A stretch of 39,620 nucleotides of DNA, from the NCBI GenBank assembly GCA_965178525.1, contig CBCXVS010000024.1:1-39620 (forward strand), given 5' to 3'. Below, in pieces: positions 1 through 7,647 of the stretch. Each line of letters opens with the position of its first letter. Within the stretch, counting starts at the first letter, position 1. The notes under the pieces are model-generated. The model worked only from the letters and a program-made list of their open reading frames with translations, ran no database searches and was not told where the DNA came from. Origin of the DNA: CBCXVS01 sp965178525. Its GTDB lineage: Bacteria; Tectomicrobia; Entotheonellia; Entotheonellales; Entotheonellaceae. A program made the translations under genes and the position numbers.

Positions 1-60
1 GAGGAGAGTCGGTCTCAGGCAATCGGCGTAACTGCTTCATCAAGAAAGGAGTTGGCTTAA
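1..60 (+). other. possible 3' end of an upstream gene
   Basis: Frame 1 is open from the window edge to a TAA at 58-60 and would encode the last 19 residues of a protein. The other two plus frames are also open for part of this stretch, so the assignment is weak. In many Gram-negative bacteria rapZ follows hprK or ptsN, but no recognisable motif from either is left here. Confidence 0.2.
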
Positions 61-83
61 CTTAAGGCCATTCGGGGTAAACG

Positions 84-938
84 ATGTTTTTTCTCGTGGT
101 CAGTGGGCTCTCAGGGGCGGGAAAAAGTGTGACGATCAAGGCTTGTGAGGACATCGGCTTCTACTGCGTCGATAACCTGCCAACGGCCTTGATCCCGACC
201 TTTGCCGACTTGAGTGTACAGAGTCAGATTCATCGCGTCGTCCTGGGTATTGATAGTCGTGAGGGTACCTTTCTCGAAGGCTTATCGGACGTCTTAGAAA
301 ACTTACAACGTCAGGGGCATCAGGTTGATATCGTGTTCTTAGATGCCCAGGATGAGGTCTTGGTTCGGCGTTATAGTGAAACCCGCCGGAAGCATCTGCT
401 GGCAGCCGATGGGTCCGTGTTGCAAGGGATCGCCAGGGAGCGGGAATTGTTGCAGGGCTTGCGCCAGCTCGCCACACGGGTCATTGATACTACAGGGCAC
501 AATGTACATGAACTGCGCGCCCTGATCCAGTCGGCCTATCGGGATGAGGATCGAGGCGGGCAGATGCACATTTCCGTGGTATCATTCGGCTTCAAGTACG
601 GTGTGCCGATGAATACGGATTTGGTATTCGATGTTCGCTTTTTGCCCAATCCGCATTTTGAGCCTGCCCTGCGTGACGGCACAGGTCAGGAACCGCGGGT
701 GGCGCAGTATGTGTTGGAGCACCCGGCGGGTCACACCTTTTTGCAACATTTGCAGGAATTTCTGGCGATCCTGATGCCGCTTTATGAGCAAGAGGGCAAA
801 GCCTACTCAACCATTAGTCTCGGCTGCACAGGCGGCAGACATCGCTCGGTGGCGACGAGCGAGGCCGTGGCCCAGTATCTGCGGCAACTCGGGTATTGTG
901 TGACCTGTCAACATCGTGATATCGTCAGAGTCTCATAA
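84..938 (+). CDS. rapZ: RNase adapter protein RapZ (YvcJ family nucleotide-binding protein)
   Basis: This is a 284-residue RapZ/YvcJ homologue of normal family length. The N-terminal P-loop is GLSGAGKS at residues 8-15, followed by the family block GFYCVDNLP near residue 25. The C-terminal domain keeps the signature GCTGGRHRSV at residues 247-256, which in E. coli RapZ belongs to the RNA-binding domain. The protein binds nucleotides. In enterobacteria it binds the small RNA GlmZ and presents it to RNase E, controlling glucosamine-6-phosphate synthase; whether it does so here is inference. The ATG is preceded by a purine-rich GGGGTAA. der follows 26 nt downstream in the same direction, so the two are probably co-transcribed. 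Confidence 0.95.
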   Translation: MFFLVVSGLSGAGKSVTIKACEDIGFYCVDNLPTALIPTFADLSVQSQIHRVVLGIDSREGTFLEGLSDVLENLQRQGHQVDIVFLDAQDEVLVRRYSETRRKHLLAADGSVLQGIARERELLQGLRQLATRVIDTTGHNVHELRALIQSAYRDEDRGGQMHISVVSFGFKYGVPMNTDLVFDVRFLPNPHFEPALRDGTGQEPRVAQYVLEHPAGHTFLQHLQEFLAILMPLYEQEGKAYSTISLGCTGGRHRSVATSEAVAQYLRQLGYCVTCQHRDIVRVS

Positions 939-964
939 GCCGGTCTGTCGCCCCAAGCATTTGT

Positions 965-2293
965 ATGGATGGGAGCAGCGTTGTGACGTTGCCTACGGTT
1001 GCGATTATCGGACGTCCTAACGTGGGAAAGTCCACCCTCTTTAATCGTTTGGTCGGACGCCATACCGCGCTGGTGGATGAGACCGCCGGCGTGACGCGTG
1101 ACCGCCATTACGGCGAAGCCGAGTGGCTAGGGCACGTGTTTCGCGTGGTCGATACGGGCGGCATGGTGGCCGAACACGGCAGTGACCTGATCAATACGGT
1201 GCGGGCGCAGACGGAGTATGCCATCGCCGAGGCGTATCTCATTCTGTTCATGGTGAATGCCCGTGACAGTGTAACCGCTGCCGATGCGGATATTGCCAGC
1301 CGCGTGCGCCGGGTCTGCAAGCCGATACTACTCCTGGCCAATAAAGTTGACGCATCGGAAGTGGAACTGGACGTGGCGCCGTTATATCGGCTCGGTTTTG
1401 GCGAGCCCTACTTCATTTCCGCAGAGCACGGCCATGGCGTTGGTGATATGCTGGACGCGGTGCTGGCCATTCTGCCGCATGCGCCAGAGGAACAGGACGA
1501 GGCGGTCAGCGTACAGGTTGCCATCGTTGGGCGTCCAAATGTCGGCAAGTCATCCCTGGTCAATCGTATCCTCGGGGAGGAGCGGCATCTGGTCGATGCC
1601 ACGCCGGGTACGACTCGGGATGCCATTGATAGCCGGGTACGGGTCAACAAACGCCTCTACACCCTGATCGATACCGCCGGCATGCGGAAGCCTCGGCGCA
1701 TTGGGGAAGAACTTGAGAAGGCATCAGTCGCCGTATCGCTCAATCGCATTCAGCGTTGTGAGGTTGCCGTGCTGGTGTTGGATGCCGTGGATGGCGTGCG
1801 GGAACAAGATGTGCGCATTGCGACTTATATCGAACGTCATGGGAAAGCATGTGTCATTGCCGTTAACAAATGGGATGTCATCGAGAAAGCGACCGGGACC
1901 TATGAGCGCTTCATGCGCGAGGTGACGGATGCGATGCCGTTTCTTGCCCATGTTCCGATTCTCAGTCTCTCAGCTCTCTCAGGGCAACGGGTCGTGAAGC
2001 TGTTTCCGCTGCTTGATCGCGTCATCGAGGCAGCCAAACACCGTGTGCCCACGGCACAGCTCAACGTGTTTCTGAAAACGGTAACCCAGCGGCATCCAGC
2101 CCCAACATATCGGGGCAAAGCCGTCAAGTTCAGTTTTATGATGCAGACGTTCGTACAACCGCCTACTTTCCTCTGTTTCGTCAACCGTCCGACGGGCGTG
2201 GCGCAGCATTATCAGCGGTATCTGGAAAATCAACTTCGGCACGCCTTCGGATTTGCGGGGACGCCCGTACGCCTGCGTTTCCGCAAGAAATAG
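965..2293 (+). CDS. der: ribosome biogenesis GTPase Der (EngA)
   Basis: The 442-residue protein has the two tandem GTPase domains that define Der. The first P-loop GRPNVGKS is at residues 16-23, with a DTGGM G3 motif and NKVD G4. The second P-loop GRPNVGKS is at 189-196, with DTAGM and NKWD. A KH-like C-terminal domain ends in the basic stretch PVRLRFRKK. Der acts in the cytoplasm in late assembly of the 50S subunit and is essential in most bacteria. ATG 965 is used here. The GTG at 983 (residue 7) is an alternative start that would match the shorter N-terminus of E. coli Der. No strong terminator separates it from rapZ. Confidence 0.96.
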   Translation: MDGSSVVTLPTVAIIGRPNVGKSTLFNRLVGRHTALVDETAGVTRDRHYGEAEWLGHVFRVVDTGGMVAEHGSDLINTVRAQTEYAIAEAYLILFMVNARDSVTAADADIASRVRRVCKPILLLANKVDASEVELDVAPLYRLGFGEPYFISAEHGHGVGDMLDAVLAILPHAPEEQDEAVSVQVAIVGRPNVGKSSLVNRILGEERHLVDATPGTTRDAIDSRVRVNKRLYTLIDTAGMRKPRRIGEELEKASVAVSLNRIQRCEVAVLVLDAVDGVREQDVRIATYIERHGKACVIAVNKWDVIEKATGTYERFMREVTDAMPFLAHVPILSLSALSGQRVVKLFPLLDRVIEAAKHRVPTAQLNVFLKTVTQRHPAPTYRGKAVKFSFMMQTFVQPPTFLCFVNRPTGVAQHYQRYLENQLRHAFGFAGTPVRLRFRKK

Positions 2294-2323
2294 GGGCTGA
2301 TAGGGCAGGAACGATGCACACAG

Positions 2324-2353
2324 TTGCTCATCCCGCTCTCAGTCAGCTATAGT
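2324..2353 (+). promoter_or_regulatory. predicted sigma-70 promoter for merR-tRNA-Pro unit
   Basis: A -35-like TTGCTC (2324-2329) and a -10-like TATAGT (2348-2353) are separated by 18 bp. It lies in the gap after der and points to the regulator and tRNA-Pro genes. Confidence 0.5.
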
Positions 2354-2389
2354 ATGACTAGCGTACGTGTGCGAGTTCACAATGCTTGT

Positions 2390-2412
2390 CCGGGATCATG
2401 GCATGATCCCGG
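2390..2412. promoter_or_regulatory. perfect 23-bp palindrome in the merR leader
   Basis: CCGGGATCATG, one central G, then its exact reverse complement: 11-bp arms with no mismatch. It lies about 37 nt downstream of the predicted -10 and 60 nt before the GTG of the regulator gene. It has no T-tract, so it does not look like a standard intrinsic terminator. It could be a DNA-binding site or a leader hairpin; the function is not known. Confidence 0.5.
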
Positions 2413-2472
2413 TTGGGTCCAGCCGACAGGAAATATTAACGATATCCAGCGCGCAGGCTGCTAACAACTATC

Positions 2473-2874
2473 GTGACTGACAAACGTCAACAAGGACAAC
2501 ATGCGAATTTGGCCGACCAGTTGGCCGCCAAGCCGTTCTTTAAAATCGGGGAAGTGGCACAGCTCTTAGGGGTCAAGCCACATGTCCTGCGCTATTGGGA
2601 ATCCGAATTTCCGTCATTAAAACCCAAAAAAAATCCCTCTGGGCAGCGAATTTATGCCCGAGCGGACATCGAAGCTATTGTCGAGATTCAAAACCTCCTG
2701 TACAATAAGTGGCATACCATTTCAGGAGCCCGGCAAATGCTGGTACGCCAGCAGGCGATGGCTCCCAATGATATCGCAGCGGCGCATGCCAAGCCCCTGC
2801 CACAGGCGTTGGCGGATTTGAAGGGGCATGTGTATGAATTGTTAGCGTTGTTAGAGCAAATGCCAACATCATAA
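2473..2874 (+). CDS. MerR family transcriptional regulator
   Basis: A 133-residue protein with an N-terminal MerR-type winged helix-turn-helix. FFKIGEVAQLLGVKPHVLRY begins at residue 22 and is followed by a wing containing NPSGQRIYARADIEAI. The C-terminal part is short and has no conserved Cys metal site, so it is the small MerR-like type rather than a metal sensor. In many proteobacteria this subtype lies next to ihfA and a tRNA-Pro gene; here tRNA-Pro(GGG) begins 2 nt after the stop codon but no ihfA is present. The start is a GTG with only a weak ribosome binding site. The target genes cannot be told from the sequence. Confidence 0.85.
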   Translation: MTDKRQQGQHANLADQLAAKPFFKIGEVAQLLGVKPHVLRYWESEFPSLKPKKNPSGQRIYARADIEAIVEIQNLLYNKWHTISGARQMLVRQQAMAPNDIAAAHAKPLPQALADLKGHVYELLALLEQMPTS

Positions 2875-2875
2875 T

Positions 2876-2949
2876 CGGGGCGTGGCGCAGCCTGGTAGCG
2901 CACTTGCATGGGGTGCAAGGAGTCGGAGGTTCAAATCCTCTCGCCCCGA
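2876..2949 (+). tRNA. tRNA-Pro (anticodon GGG)
   Basis: A 74-nt cloverleaf. The acceptor CGGGGCG pairs with CGCCCCG and the discriminator is A. The anticodon stem CTTGC/GCAAG closes the loop ATGGGGT, giving anticodon GGG with G at position 37 as expected for tRNA-Pro. The T arm is GGAGG-TTCAAAT-CCTCT. The terminal CCA is not encoded. It starts 2 nt after the MerR stop codon, so it is probably processed from the same transcript. Confidence 0.95.
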
Positions 2950-3070
2950 TCATCTACGGTTTTCGATAGGCATGTGGACGTGTTAAGGAATCGTCGGACG
3001 GCGTACATGCGACCCGGTCACTGCATACATAGCTCAGAGCGTGGACGAGTCGTTGTGGTTGTGTGATGGA

Positions 3071-3144
3071 CGGGGCGTAGCGCAGCTTGGTAGCGCGCCT
3101 GCTTCGGGAGCAGGAGGTCGGAAGTTCAAATCTTCTCGCCCCGA
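3071..3144 (+). tRNA. tRNA-Pro (anticodon CGG)
   Basis: A 74-nt cloverleaf with the same acceptor stem as the upstream tRNA-Pro (CGGGGCG/CGCCCCG, discriminator A). The anticodon stem CCTGC/GCAGG closes TTCGGGA, giving anticodon CGG with G37. CCA is not encoded. It lies 121 nt after tRNA-Pro(GGG), with no gene between, and ends 6 nt before the next ATG. Confidence 0.95.
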
Positions 3145-3150
3145 CTTTAT

Positions 3151-3624
3151 ATGTGTAGCATTATGGCACTACATATTGTTGGCGTCATTGGCTCGGGACA
3201 GTGTGATGAGGCTACCGTACGTATTGCTGAGGAGGTTGGGCAGGGCTTGGCACGACATCATGTAGCGGTGCTCACTGGAGGCCGGGGTGGCGTCATGGAG
3301 GCAGCATCGCGTGGGGCACAGCAAGCAGGAGGGCTTACCATCGGTATCCTGCCGGGATGTGAACCGGAAGAAGCCAATCCGTACGTTGATGTGCCCATTG
3401 CCACGGGATTACGTGATGCGCGTAACGCGATTGTGGCGCGTTCCTCAAAAGTGCTGATTGCGATCGCCGGGGAATATGGCACGCTATCAGAAATAGCTCT
3501 CGCCCTGAAGATAGGGCGTCGCGTTATTGGCTTGGGAACGTGGACTGTTGCCAAGGATGTGATAGTCGTTGAAACTCCTCAACAGGCTGTCAATCAGGCT
3601 GTTGCATACCTGACTATGCGCTGA
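3151..3624 (+). CDS. TIGR00725 / SLOG-type Rossmann protein
   Basis: A 157-residue protein of the TIGR00725 group (DprA/LOG-related SLOG superfamily). It shows the N-terminal strand-loop IVGVIGSG, the block GGRGGVMEAASRGA, and a second glycine motif GEYGTLSEIALALKIG in the place of the PGGxGTxxE motif of LOG lysine decarboxylase-like proteins. These motifs form a nucleotide- or nucleotide-sugar-binding fold. The catalytic arginine arrangement of cytokinin-activating LOG enzymes is not evident, so no reaction is assigned. ATG 3151 lies 6 nt after the tRNA 3' end; ATG 3163 is an alternative. The M23 peptidase gene follows closely. Confidence 0.8.
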   Translation: MCSIMALHIVGVIGSGQCDEATVRIAEEVGQGLARHHVAVLTGGRGGVMEAASRGAQQAGGLTIGILPGCEPEEANPYVDVPIATGLRDARNAIVARSSKVLIAIAGEYGTLSEIALALKIGRRVIGLGTWTVAKDVIVVETPQQAVNQAVAYLTMR

Positions 3625-3640
3625 CATGGACGGAGTGGCG

Positions 3641-4462
3641 ATGGGACTCCGGTGCTTCATGCAGCGTTTTCTCGTGTCTCTCTCCTGTAGTGTTGTGCTT
3701 CTAGGCTGCTACCATGCTCCAGTCTCCATGTCCCGTACTCTGCGCTCGCCGGAAATATATCATCAAGTCAAACGCGGGCAGACCTTGTGGAGTATCGCGC
3801 GTACGTACAAAGTCGACTTGCACACGCTGCGGCGTGCGAATAAGCTGTCGAAGCAAGCCGTGTTGCAGGTTGGGCAAAAGCTCTATATTCCGGGGGCTAC
3901 GCGGCAACGCCATGTGGCGAGCCGTTGTCCGTGTGGATCGAAGGCTTCGCCGTCTCGCTCCAAACATGCGTCGAAGCCGCCATCCACCCCACGTCGCGAT
4001 GCGCCAGCACAAAAAACAGAACGTTTCCTTTGGCCTTTACACGGAACGATCACCCAGAAGTTTCGACAACATAGCGGTCGGCGGCACGACGGTATCGATA
4101 TCGCGGCTCCGAAAGGCACGCCCATTCGCGCAGCCGCAGATGGCAAGGTCATCTTTAGCGACTGGGGTCCTGGGGGATACGGACGGCTCGTGATCTTGCA
4201 ACACAAGGCCAATGTGGTCACGGTATACGCACACAACGAAAAGAATCTGGTCCGCGTGGGACAGACCGTGCGGCGAGGACAGCCGATTGCGACGGTGGGA
4301 CGGAGTGGACGGGCAACAGGATATCATGTGCATTTTGAAGTGCGGCGGAAAACCGTCCCGGTTTCCCCGTTTAAATTTTTATCGCGGAATCGTCACGTCG
4401 CCTGGCTTCAGCCGTATGTGACGGGCAAGCCGACGAGGATGCATGGCCTGGCTTCCGGCTAA
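3641..4462 (+). CDS. LysM domain lipoprotein with M23 peptidase domain
   Basis: An NlpD/EnvC-like protein of 273 residues. The signal peptide ends in the lipobox LLGC, with the Cys at residue 23, so it is probably lipid-anchored in the outer or inner membrane facing the periplasm. A LysM domain covers about residues 40-84 and binds peptidoglycan. A C-terminal M23 domain starts near residue 130. It keeps the zinc and catalytic residues: HxxxD in RRHDGIDIA, the YAH histidine, and HxH in GYHVHFE. The domain therefore looks enzymatically intact, unlike degenerate NlpD. ATG 3641 is chosen because GGAG lies 5 nt before it; ATG 3626 and 3659 are alternatives. The 5' end lies within 20 nt of the preceding stop. 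Confidence 0.88.
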   Translation: MGLRCFMQRFLVSLSCSVVLLGCYHAPVSMSRTLRSPEIYHQVKRGQTLWSIARTYKVDLHTLRRANKLSKQAVLQVGQKLYIPGATRQRHVASRCPCGSKASPSRSKHASKPPSTPRRDAPAQKTERFLWPLHGTITQKFRQHSGRRHDGIDIAAPKGTPIRAAADGKVIFSDWGPGGYGRLVILQHKANVVTVYAHNEKNLVRVGQTVRRGQPIATVGRSGRATGYHVHFEVRRKTVPVSPFKFLSRNRHVAWLQPYVTGKPTRMHGLASG

Positions 4463-4475
4463 AAGAGATGCGCCG

Positions 4476-4994
4476 ATGCGAGACATGTTGAAAGAGAAGG
4501 TTCGAGATATTCCCGACTTTCCCACCCCAGGCATTATCTTTAAGGATATTACCCCGCTTCTGAGTGATCCGCAGGCCTTTACGATGGCCGTAGACCTCCT
4601 GGCGCAGCGCTATTGCGACGACTCGATTGATTACGTCGTAGGCGTAGAGGCACGCGGATTCGTCGTGGGAGCGGCATTAGCTGCGACCCTGCGCACAGGG
4701 TTTACGATGGTGCGGAAGCCAGGAAAACTTCCCGCTGCGACGCTGCAAGCGACGTATGAGCTGGAATATGGGAAGGATAGCCTCGAAATTCACCGCGATG
4801 CCATGCCGCCGGGGTCACGTATTGTCCTGGTCGATGACGTCCTGGCAACGGGAGGCACCATGGCAGCCGTCATTGAGCTGGTCAAGGCGCTTCGTTGTGA
4901 GATCGTCGAACTTGCCTTTCTCATTGAATTATCCTTCCTAAACGGCCACAAACGTCTGCGGGACTACAACCTGTTTTCCCTCATTCAGTATTAA
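4476..4994 (+). CDS. apt: adenine phosphoribosyltransferase
   Basis: Apt makes AMP from adenine and PRPP in purine salvage. The protein starts with the family block IPDFPTPGIIFKDITPLL. It carries the PRPP-binding loop VLVDDVLATGGTM and the AGVEARGF-type active-site region (here VGVEARGFVVGAALA). It has 172 residues from ATG 4476, close to the usual 170-180. An upstream in-frame ATG at 4443 would overlap the previous gene by 20 nt. The later start is preferred because of the purine-rich AAAAGAGA before it and the match to family N-termini. Confidence 0.95.
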   Translation: MRDMLKEKVRDIPDFPTPGIIFKDITPLLSDPQAFTMAVDLLAQRYCDDSIDYVVGVEARGFVVGAALAATLRTGFTMVRKPGKLPAATLQATYELEYGKDSLEIHRDAMPPGSRIVLVDDVLATGGTMAAVIELVKALRCEIVELAFLIELSFLNGHKRLRDYNLFSLIQY

Positions 4995-5003
4995 GATTTG
5001 CCC

Positions 5004-6098
5004 ATGATCATACGTGCATTGACCGGACCCGTCGCGGCAGTGGACGCGCACGCCCGGACGCAGCGCCTGCTTCTACGGCGCATCCTCAAACAGGTGTCGC
5101 GCTCTTTCTATCTCAGCTTGATCGTGTTGCCTCAGACGGTACGGCCGCAAATTAGCCTGGCGTATTTGTTTTGCCGTGCCGCTGATACGATTGCCGATAC
5201 ACACATCGTGCCCTATGACGAGCGCCTCGACGCTCTCAACGTGTTCCGTCAGCAATTTCACCTGAACAGCCCAAGCTGGGAGGAGCTTATTCGACTCCGG
5301 GATTGGCTACGGTCGCATCAGGGCACAGAGGGAGAGCGTCAATTACTCCATCATTTGCCGGCATGCTTTCGCCTCTATAGCAGCTTGACGCCGGCAGATC
5401 AGCAGCTCATACGGGAGTTGGTCTCCATCCTGACCCAGGGTATGGAAATGGACCTGACGTCTTTTCCCGCAGAACCTACTCAGCCCATCCGAGCTCTCTC
5501 CGATTTACCGGCGCTGGATCGTTATACCTACTACGTCGCAGGCGTCGTCGGGGAGTTTTGGACAAAAATACATGTGGCGCATATCCCGGCACTGCAAGGC
5601 TATGACTTGCCAGCCCTCTGTAATTTGGGCATCCGTTTCGGCAAAGGACTGCAGATGACGAATGTGCTCAAGGATCTTGGACGTGATCTGCACATCGGAC
5701 GTTGTTATCTGCCACAGGCACTGCTTGACGAGCTGCACGTCGACTTGCAAGCGTTGCGTCATCCGGAAGCACGAGACCGGATTTTACCCTTGATCCATCG
5801 CCTCGTGCACCAAACCCTGGATCATCTTGACCATGCTCGTGACTATATCGGTTTGCTGCCTGCCCGGGCCATACGTCTTCGTCTGAGCTGTATGTGGCCG
5901 TTGCTTTTTGCTGTCCAGACCTTAGACGTGATCTGCCGGTCTGAGACCTTGCTCCACCCGCAGGCTCGAGTCAAAATATCTCGCCGGGCTGTCTATCGCA
6001 CGATGGCCTGCTCGCTTTGCTGCCTCCTGATGCCCCGCCTATTTGTGTGGTACTACGACCGGCTGCGACAGCGTCTGCTTGCCGCGCTGCATGCCTGA
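5004..6098 (+). CDS. squalene/phytoene synthase family protein
   Basis: This is a trans-isoprenyl diphosphate synthase of the squalene/phytoene synthase family, about 364 residues. The first Asp-rich motif DTIAD is at residues 61-65, inside the family block AYLFCRAADTIAD. The second is NVLKDLGRD, with aspartates at about 224 and 228, followed by GRCYLP. Both magnesium-binding motifs are intact. The length and the hydrophobic C-terminus (about residues 330-350, with Cys and aromatic residues) fit a squalene synthase-type enzyme condensing two farnesyl diphosphates. Substrate cannot be fixed from sequence, and no other hopanoid or carotenoid gene is nearby. TTG 4998 is an alternative start. It is the last gene before the accessory region. 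Confidence 0.85.
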   Translation: MIIRALTGPVAAVDAHARTQRLLLRRILKQVSRSFYLSLIVLPQTVRPQISLAYLFCRAADTIADTHIVPYDERLDALNVFRQQFHLNSPSWEELIRLRDWLRSHQGTEGERQLLHHLPACFRLYSSLTPADQQLIRELVSILTQGMEMDLTSFPAEPTQPIRALSDLPALDRYTYYVAGVVGEFWTKIHVAHIPALQGYDLPALCNLGIRFGKGLQMTNVLKDLGRDLHIGRCYLPQALLDELHVDLQALRHPEARDRILPLIHRLVHQTLDHLDHARDYIGLLPARAIRLRLSCMWPLLFAVQTLDVICRSETLLHPQARVKISRRAVYRTMACSLCCLLMPRLFVWYYDRLRQRLLAALHA

Positions 6099-6710
6099 CG
6101 CCTAGCGGCAACGACTCGGCATTATAATGAACTGTTAACACAGATGCGAGTTTGGCTATAGTAAACAGTTAAGTCTAACGTAAAATATTAATTTTGCGAG
6201 TAGAATGGCGGCTCATTGCCGCATATGGAGATCGCGTCAATCCAATATATTAAGTAATACTTTAAATATTGCCACTATTATCACTGTCCTGTATCGCGGT
6301 GGCTGTGTAGCTGACGCGGCAAGAGCGTTTTGCAGCAACGCCTCAGCATAGGCCAAGCAGCCCTTCACACCTGAGCAAATAGTGCTTATTTTAATCTTAT
6401 ACTTTAAATATTAGCGTTAAGATTGACTCATGGCCGCGAGCCGATCCTGGCTCCGCTTCAGTGCCGTGAACCACAGTCGTCCGTGGTGGAGCTTGGTCAG
6501 AGCGTTTTTGGACCGAGTTGTTGACGGGTGGCCTAAGCTAGCCAAGGCTGGACATGGCAATTCTCAGGGAGCTAAAGTGTTGGTTGAGCAAAGATCGCCG
6601 AGCGGTTGTCTTGGAGCGCCACGACATCGTCGATGGTGGGCTCGTCTGAATGAGTTGTTGACCACTACATGAGAGAAGGTTAGAATCAGACAATCCATGG
6701 GGGGCCGGTG
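6099..6710. other. AT-rich non-coding stretch with short repeat and gene debris
   Basis: About 600 bp with no convincing gene. Bases 6110-6430 are clearly richer in A+T than the flanks. The 14-mer ATACTTTAAATATT occurs twice, at 6257-6270 and 6399-6412. An open frame at 6430-6672 (80 codons) shows no recognisable motif and poor codon use; it may be debris of a mobile element. The composition shift suggests acquired DNA. Confidence 0.4.
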
Positions 6711-6733
6711 TGCGGGGCCGAGCAAGCCCCGCA
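6711..6733. repeat. GC-rich hairpin
   Basis: TGCGGGGC and GCCCCGCA form an 8-bp perfect stem around a 7-nt loop. No T-tract follows in either direction. It sits at the left edge of the integrase C-terminal remnant. Confidence 0.4.
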
Positions 6734-6874
6734 TCAGTTGATCTCCCAATGGTGAAAAAATTGATGGGACACAAGGATATTCCAAGGACACTGCGGTATA
6801 CGCATCTTTCCAGTGACCACAAACAGAATGCAGTTGGCAAGCTGGGGGAAGAGACGAAGTGCTGTCAATTTTGA
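6731..6874 (+). pseudogene. C-terminal remnant of a tyrosine recombinase (phage-type integrase)
   Basis: An open frame of 47 codons ending in TGA reads VDLPMVKKLMGHKDIPRT and then LRYTHLSSDH. This is the C-terminal catalytic box of phage integrases: the LMGHKD block with the second conserved His, then the nucleophile Tyr in LRYTHLS. The N-terminal and central parts with the catalytic Arg are absent, and no start codon belongs to it. It lies about 55 bp before tRNA-Arg(CCT). Confidence 0.7.
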
Positions 6875-6907
6875 TATCAACGTGGTCAAAGAGGCGCTGG
6901 GAAGTCG

Positions 6908-6913
6908 TATAAA
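6908..6913 (+). promoter_or_regulatory. possible -10 element of tRNA-Arg(CCT)
   Basis: TATAAA lies 17 nt before the first base of the tRNA. No clear -35 hexamer is seen at 16-18 bp spacing, so this is only a partial promoter call. Confidence 0.3.
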
Positions 6914-6930
6914 TTATTGCTAAACCATAC

Positions 6931-7005
6931 GCTCCTGTAGCTCAGCTAGGATAGAGCAGCGGATTCCTAATCCGCAGGTCGCAGGTTCAAATCCTGCCGG
7001 GAGCG
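6931..7005 (+). tRNA. tRNA-Arg (anticodon CCT)
   Basis: A 75-nt cloverleaf. The acceptor GCTCCTG pairs with CGGGAGC (one G-T pair) and the discriminator is G. The anticodon stem GCGGA/TCCGC closes TTCCTAA, giving anticodon CCT. The T arm is GCAGG-TTCAAAT-CCTGC. CCA is not encoded. Its 3' 42 nt are repeated near 9.2 kb, marking it as the target of an integrating element. Confidence 0.95.
6963..7004 (+). repeat. att-like direct repeat, left copy (inside tRNA-Arg)
   Basis: The 42 nt from the anticodon loop to the end of the acceptor stem recur at 9182-9223 with one mismatch. This is the standard footprint of a tyrosine-recombinase element integrated into a tRNA 3' end, with the tRNA restored at this side. 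Confidence 0.8.
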
Positions 7006-7023
7006 CTCAAGTAGGGATAGAAG

Positions 7024-7071
7024 AATCAGAGGTTTAGAGACGTCGTCGAGTCTCTTGAATCTCTGATTTTT
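7024..7071 (+). terminator. intrinsic terminator after tRNA-Arg(CCT)
   Basis: The outer arms AATCAGAG (7024-7031) and CTCTGATT (7061-7068) and an inner GAGAC/GTCTC pair form a long stem. It is followed by a run of five T at 7067-7071. It lies 19 nt downstream of the tRNA. Confidence 0.7.
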
Positions 7072-7077
7072 CTGCTT

Positions 7078-7579
7078 GTGGGGCACTGGTGGGGCACTTT
7101 GGTGCAACCTGTCCTCACACAACCTGCAACGGTCATGCGTTACATGGCGGCATTGAGTCATGGGTTCACCGTTATTATTAAGGAGTGGGGATGGCTGGAT
7201 GAGTCGCCGATGCGCAAGGTCTCCAAACCCAAAGGACCACGGGGACGGGAACGATTTTTATCGGATGATGAGCGAGAGCGGCTCCTGGAGGCGTGCAGGA
7301 TGAGTTACAATCCCTTTTCTCTATCCCGCTGTGGTACTGGCATTATCGACGGGCACGCGGAAGGTGGAAAGCCTCGGCTTGTACTGGCGCGATGTCGACT
7401 TCCAACGGCAGACCATCACGTTGCACGACACCAAAAATGGCTCCCCCCGGACATAGCCTTAAAGGGACATGCGTTAGAGCTCATCCAGCAGCACTCCAAC
7501 GGGCGTCGCATGGATTCCGATTTCGTGTTCCCCAGCCGGAATGGGAAGAAGCCTTTCGACCTACGACGCGCATGGACAA
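7078..7579 (+). pseudogene. frameshifted and truncated tyrosine integrase
   Basis: The first frame encodes a SAM-like core-binding segment, including RYMAALSHGFTVIIKEWGW, and continues to LSDDERERLLEACR. After about 7310 the homology moves to another frame (LYPAVVLALSTGTRK, then LGLYWRDVDFQRQTITLHDTK). It returns near 7455 to the first frame (ALKGHALELIQQHS, then DFVFPSRNGKKPFDLRRAW). At least two frameshifts are therefore present; the second segment holds the region of the first catalytic Arg, here read as TGTRKVESL. Homology stops exactly where the IS remnant begins at 7580, so the C-terminal catalytic box is missing. It lies just inside the att repeat, next to the tRNA, as expected for the integrase of a tRNA-targeted island. 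Confidence 0.8.
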
Positions 7580-7602
7580 GGAGTTTTAGACGATTCTTAC
7601 AC
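7580..7602 (+). repeat. left terminal inverted repeat of the IS remnant
   Basis: It matches the reverse complement of 7935-7957 at 21 of 23 bases. The two mismatches are at repeat positions 12 and 22. Confidence 0.7.
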
Positions 7603-7647
7603 CCACGGAGAACCGCTCTATAATAGGGGGAAATGAATGACTAACCC

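Noticed and set aside
6430..6672. 80-codon open frame in the accessory region
   Set aside because: Amino acid use (many Trp, Arg, Ser) is unlike a real protein, and no family is recognised; kept only as possible debris.
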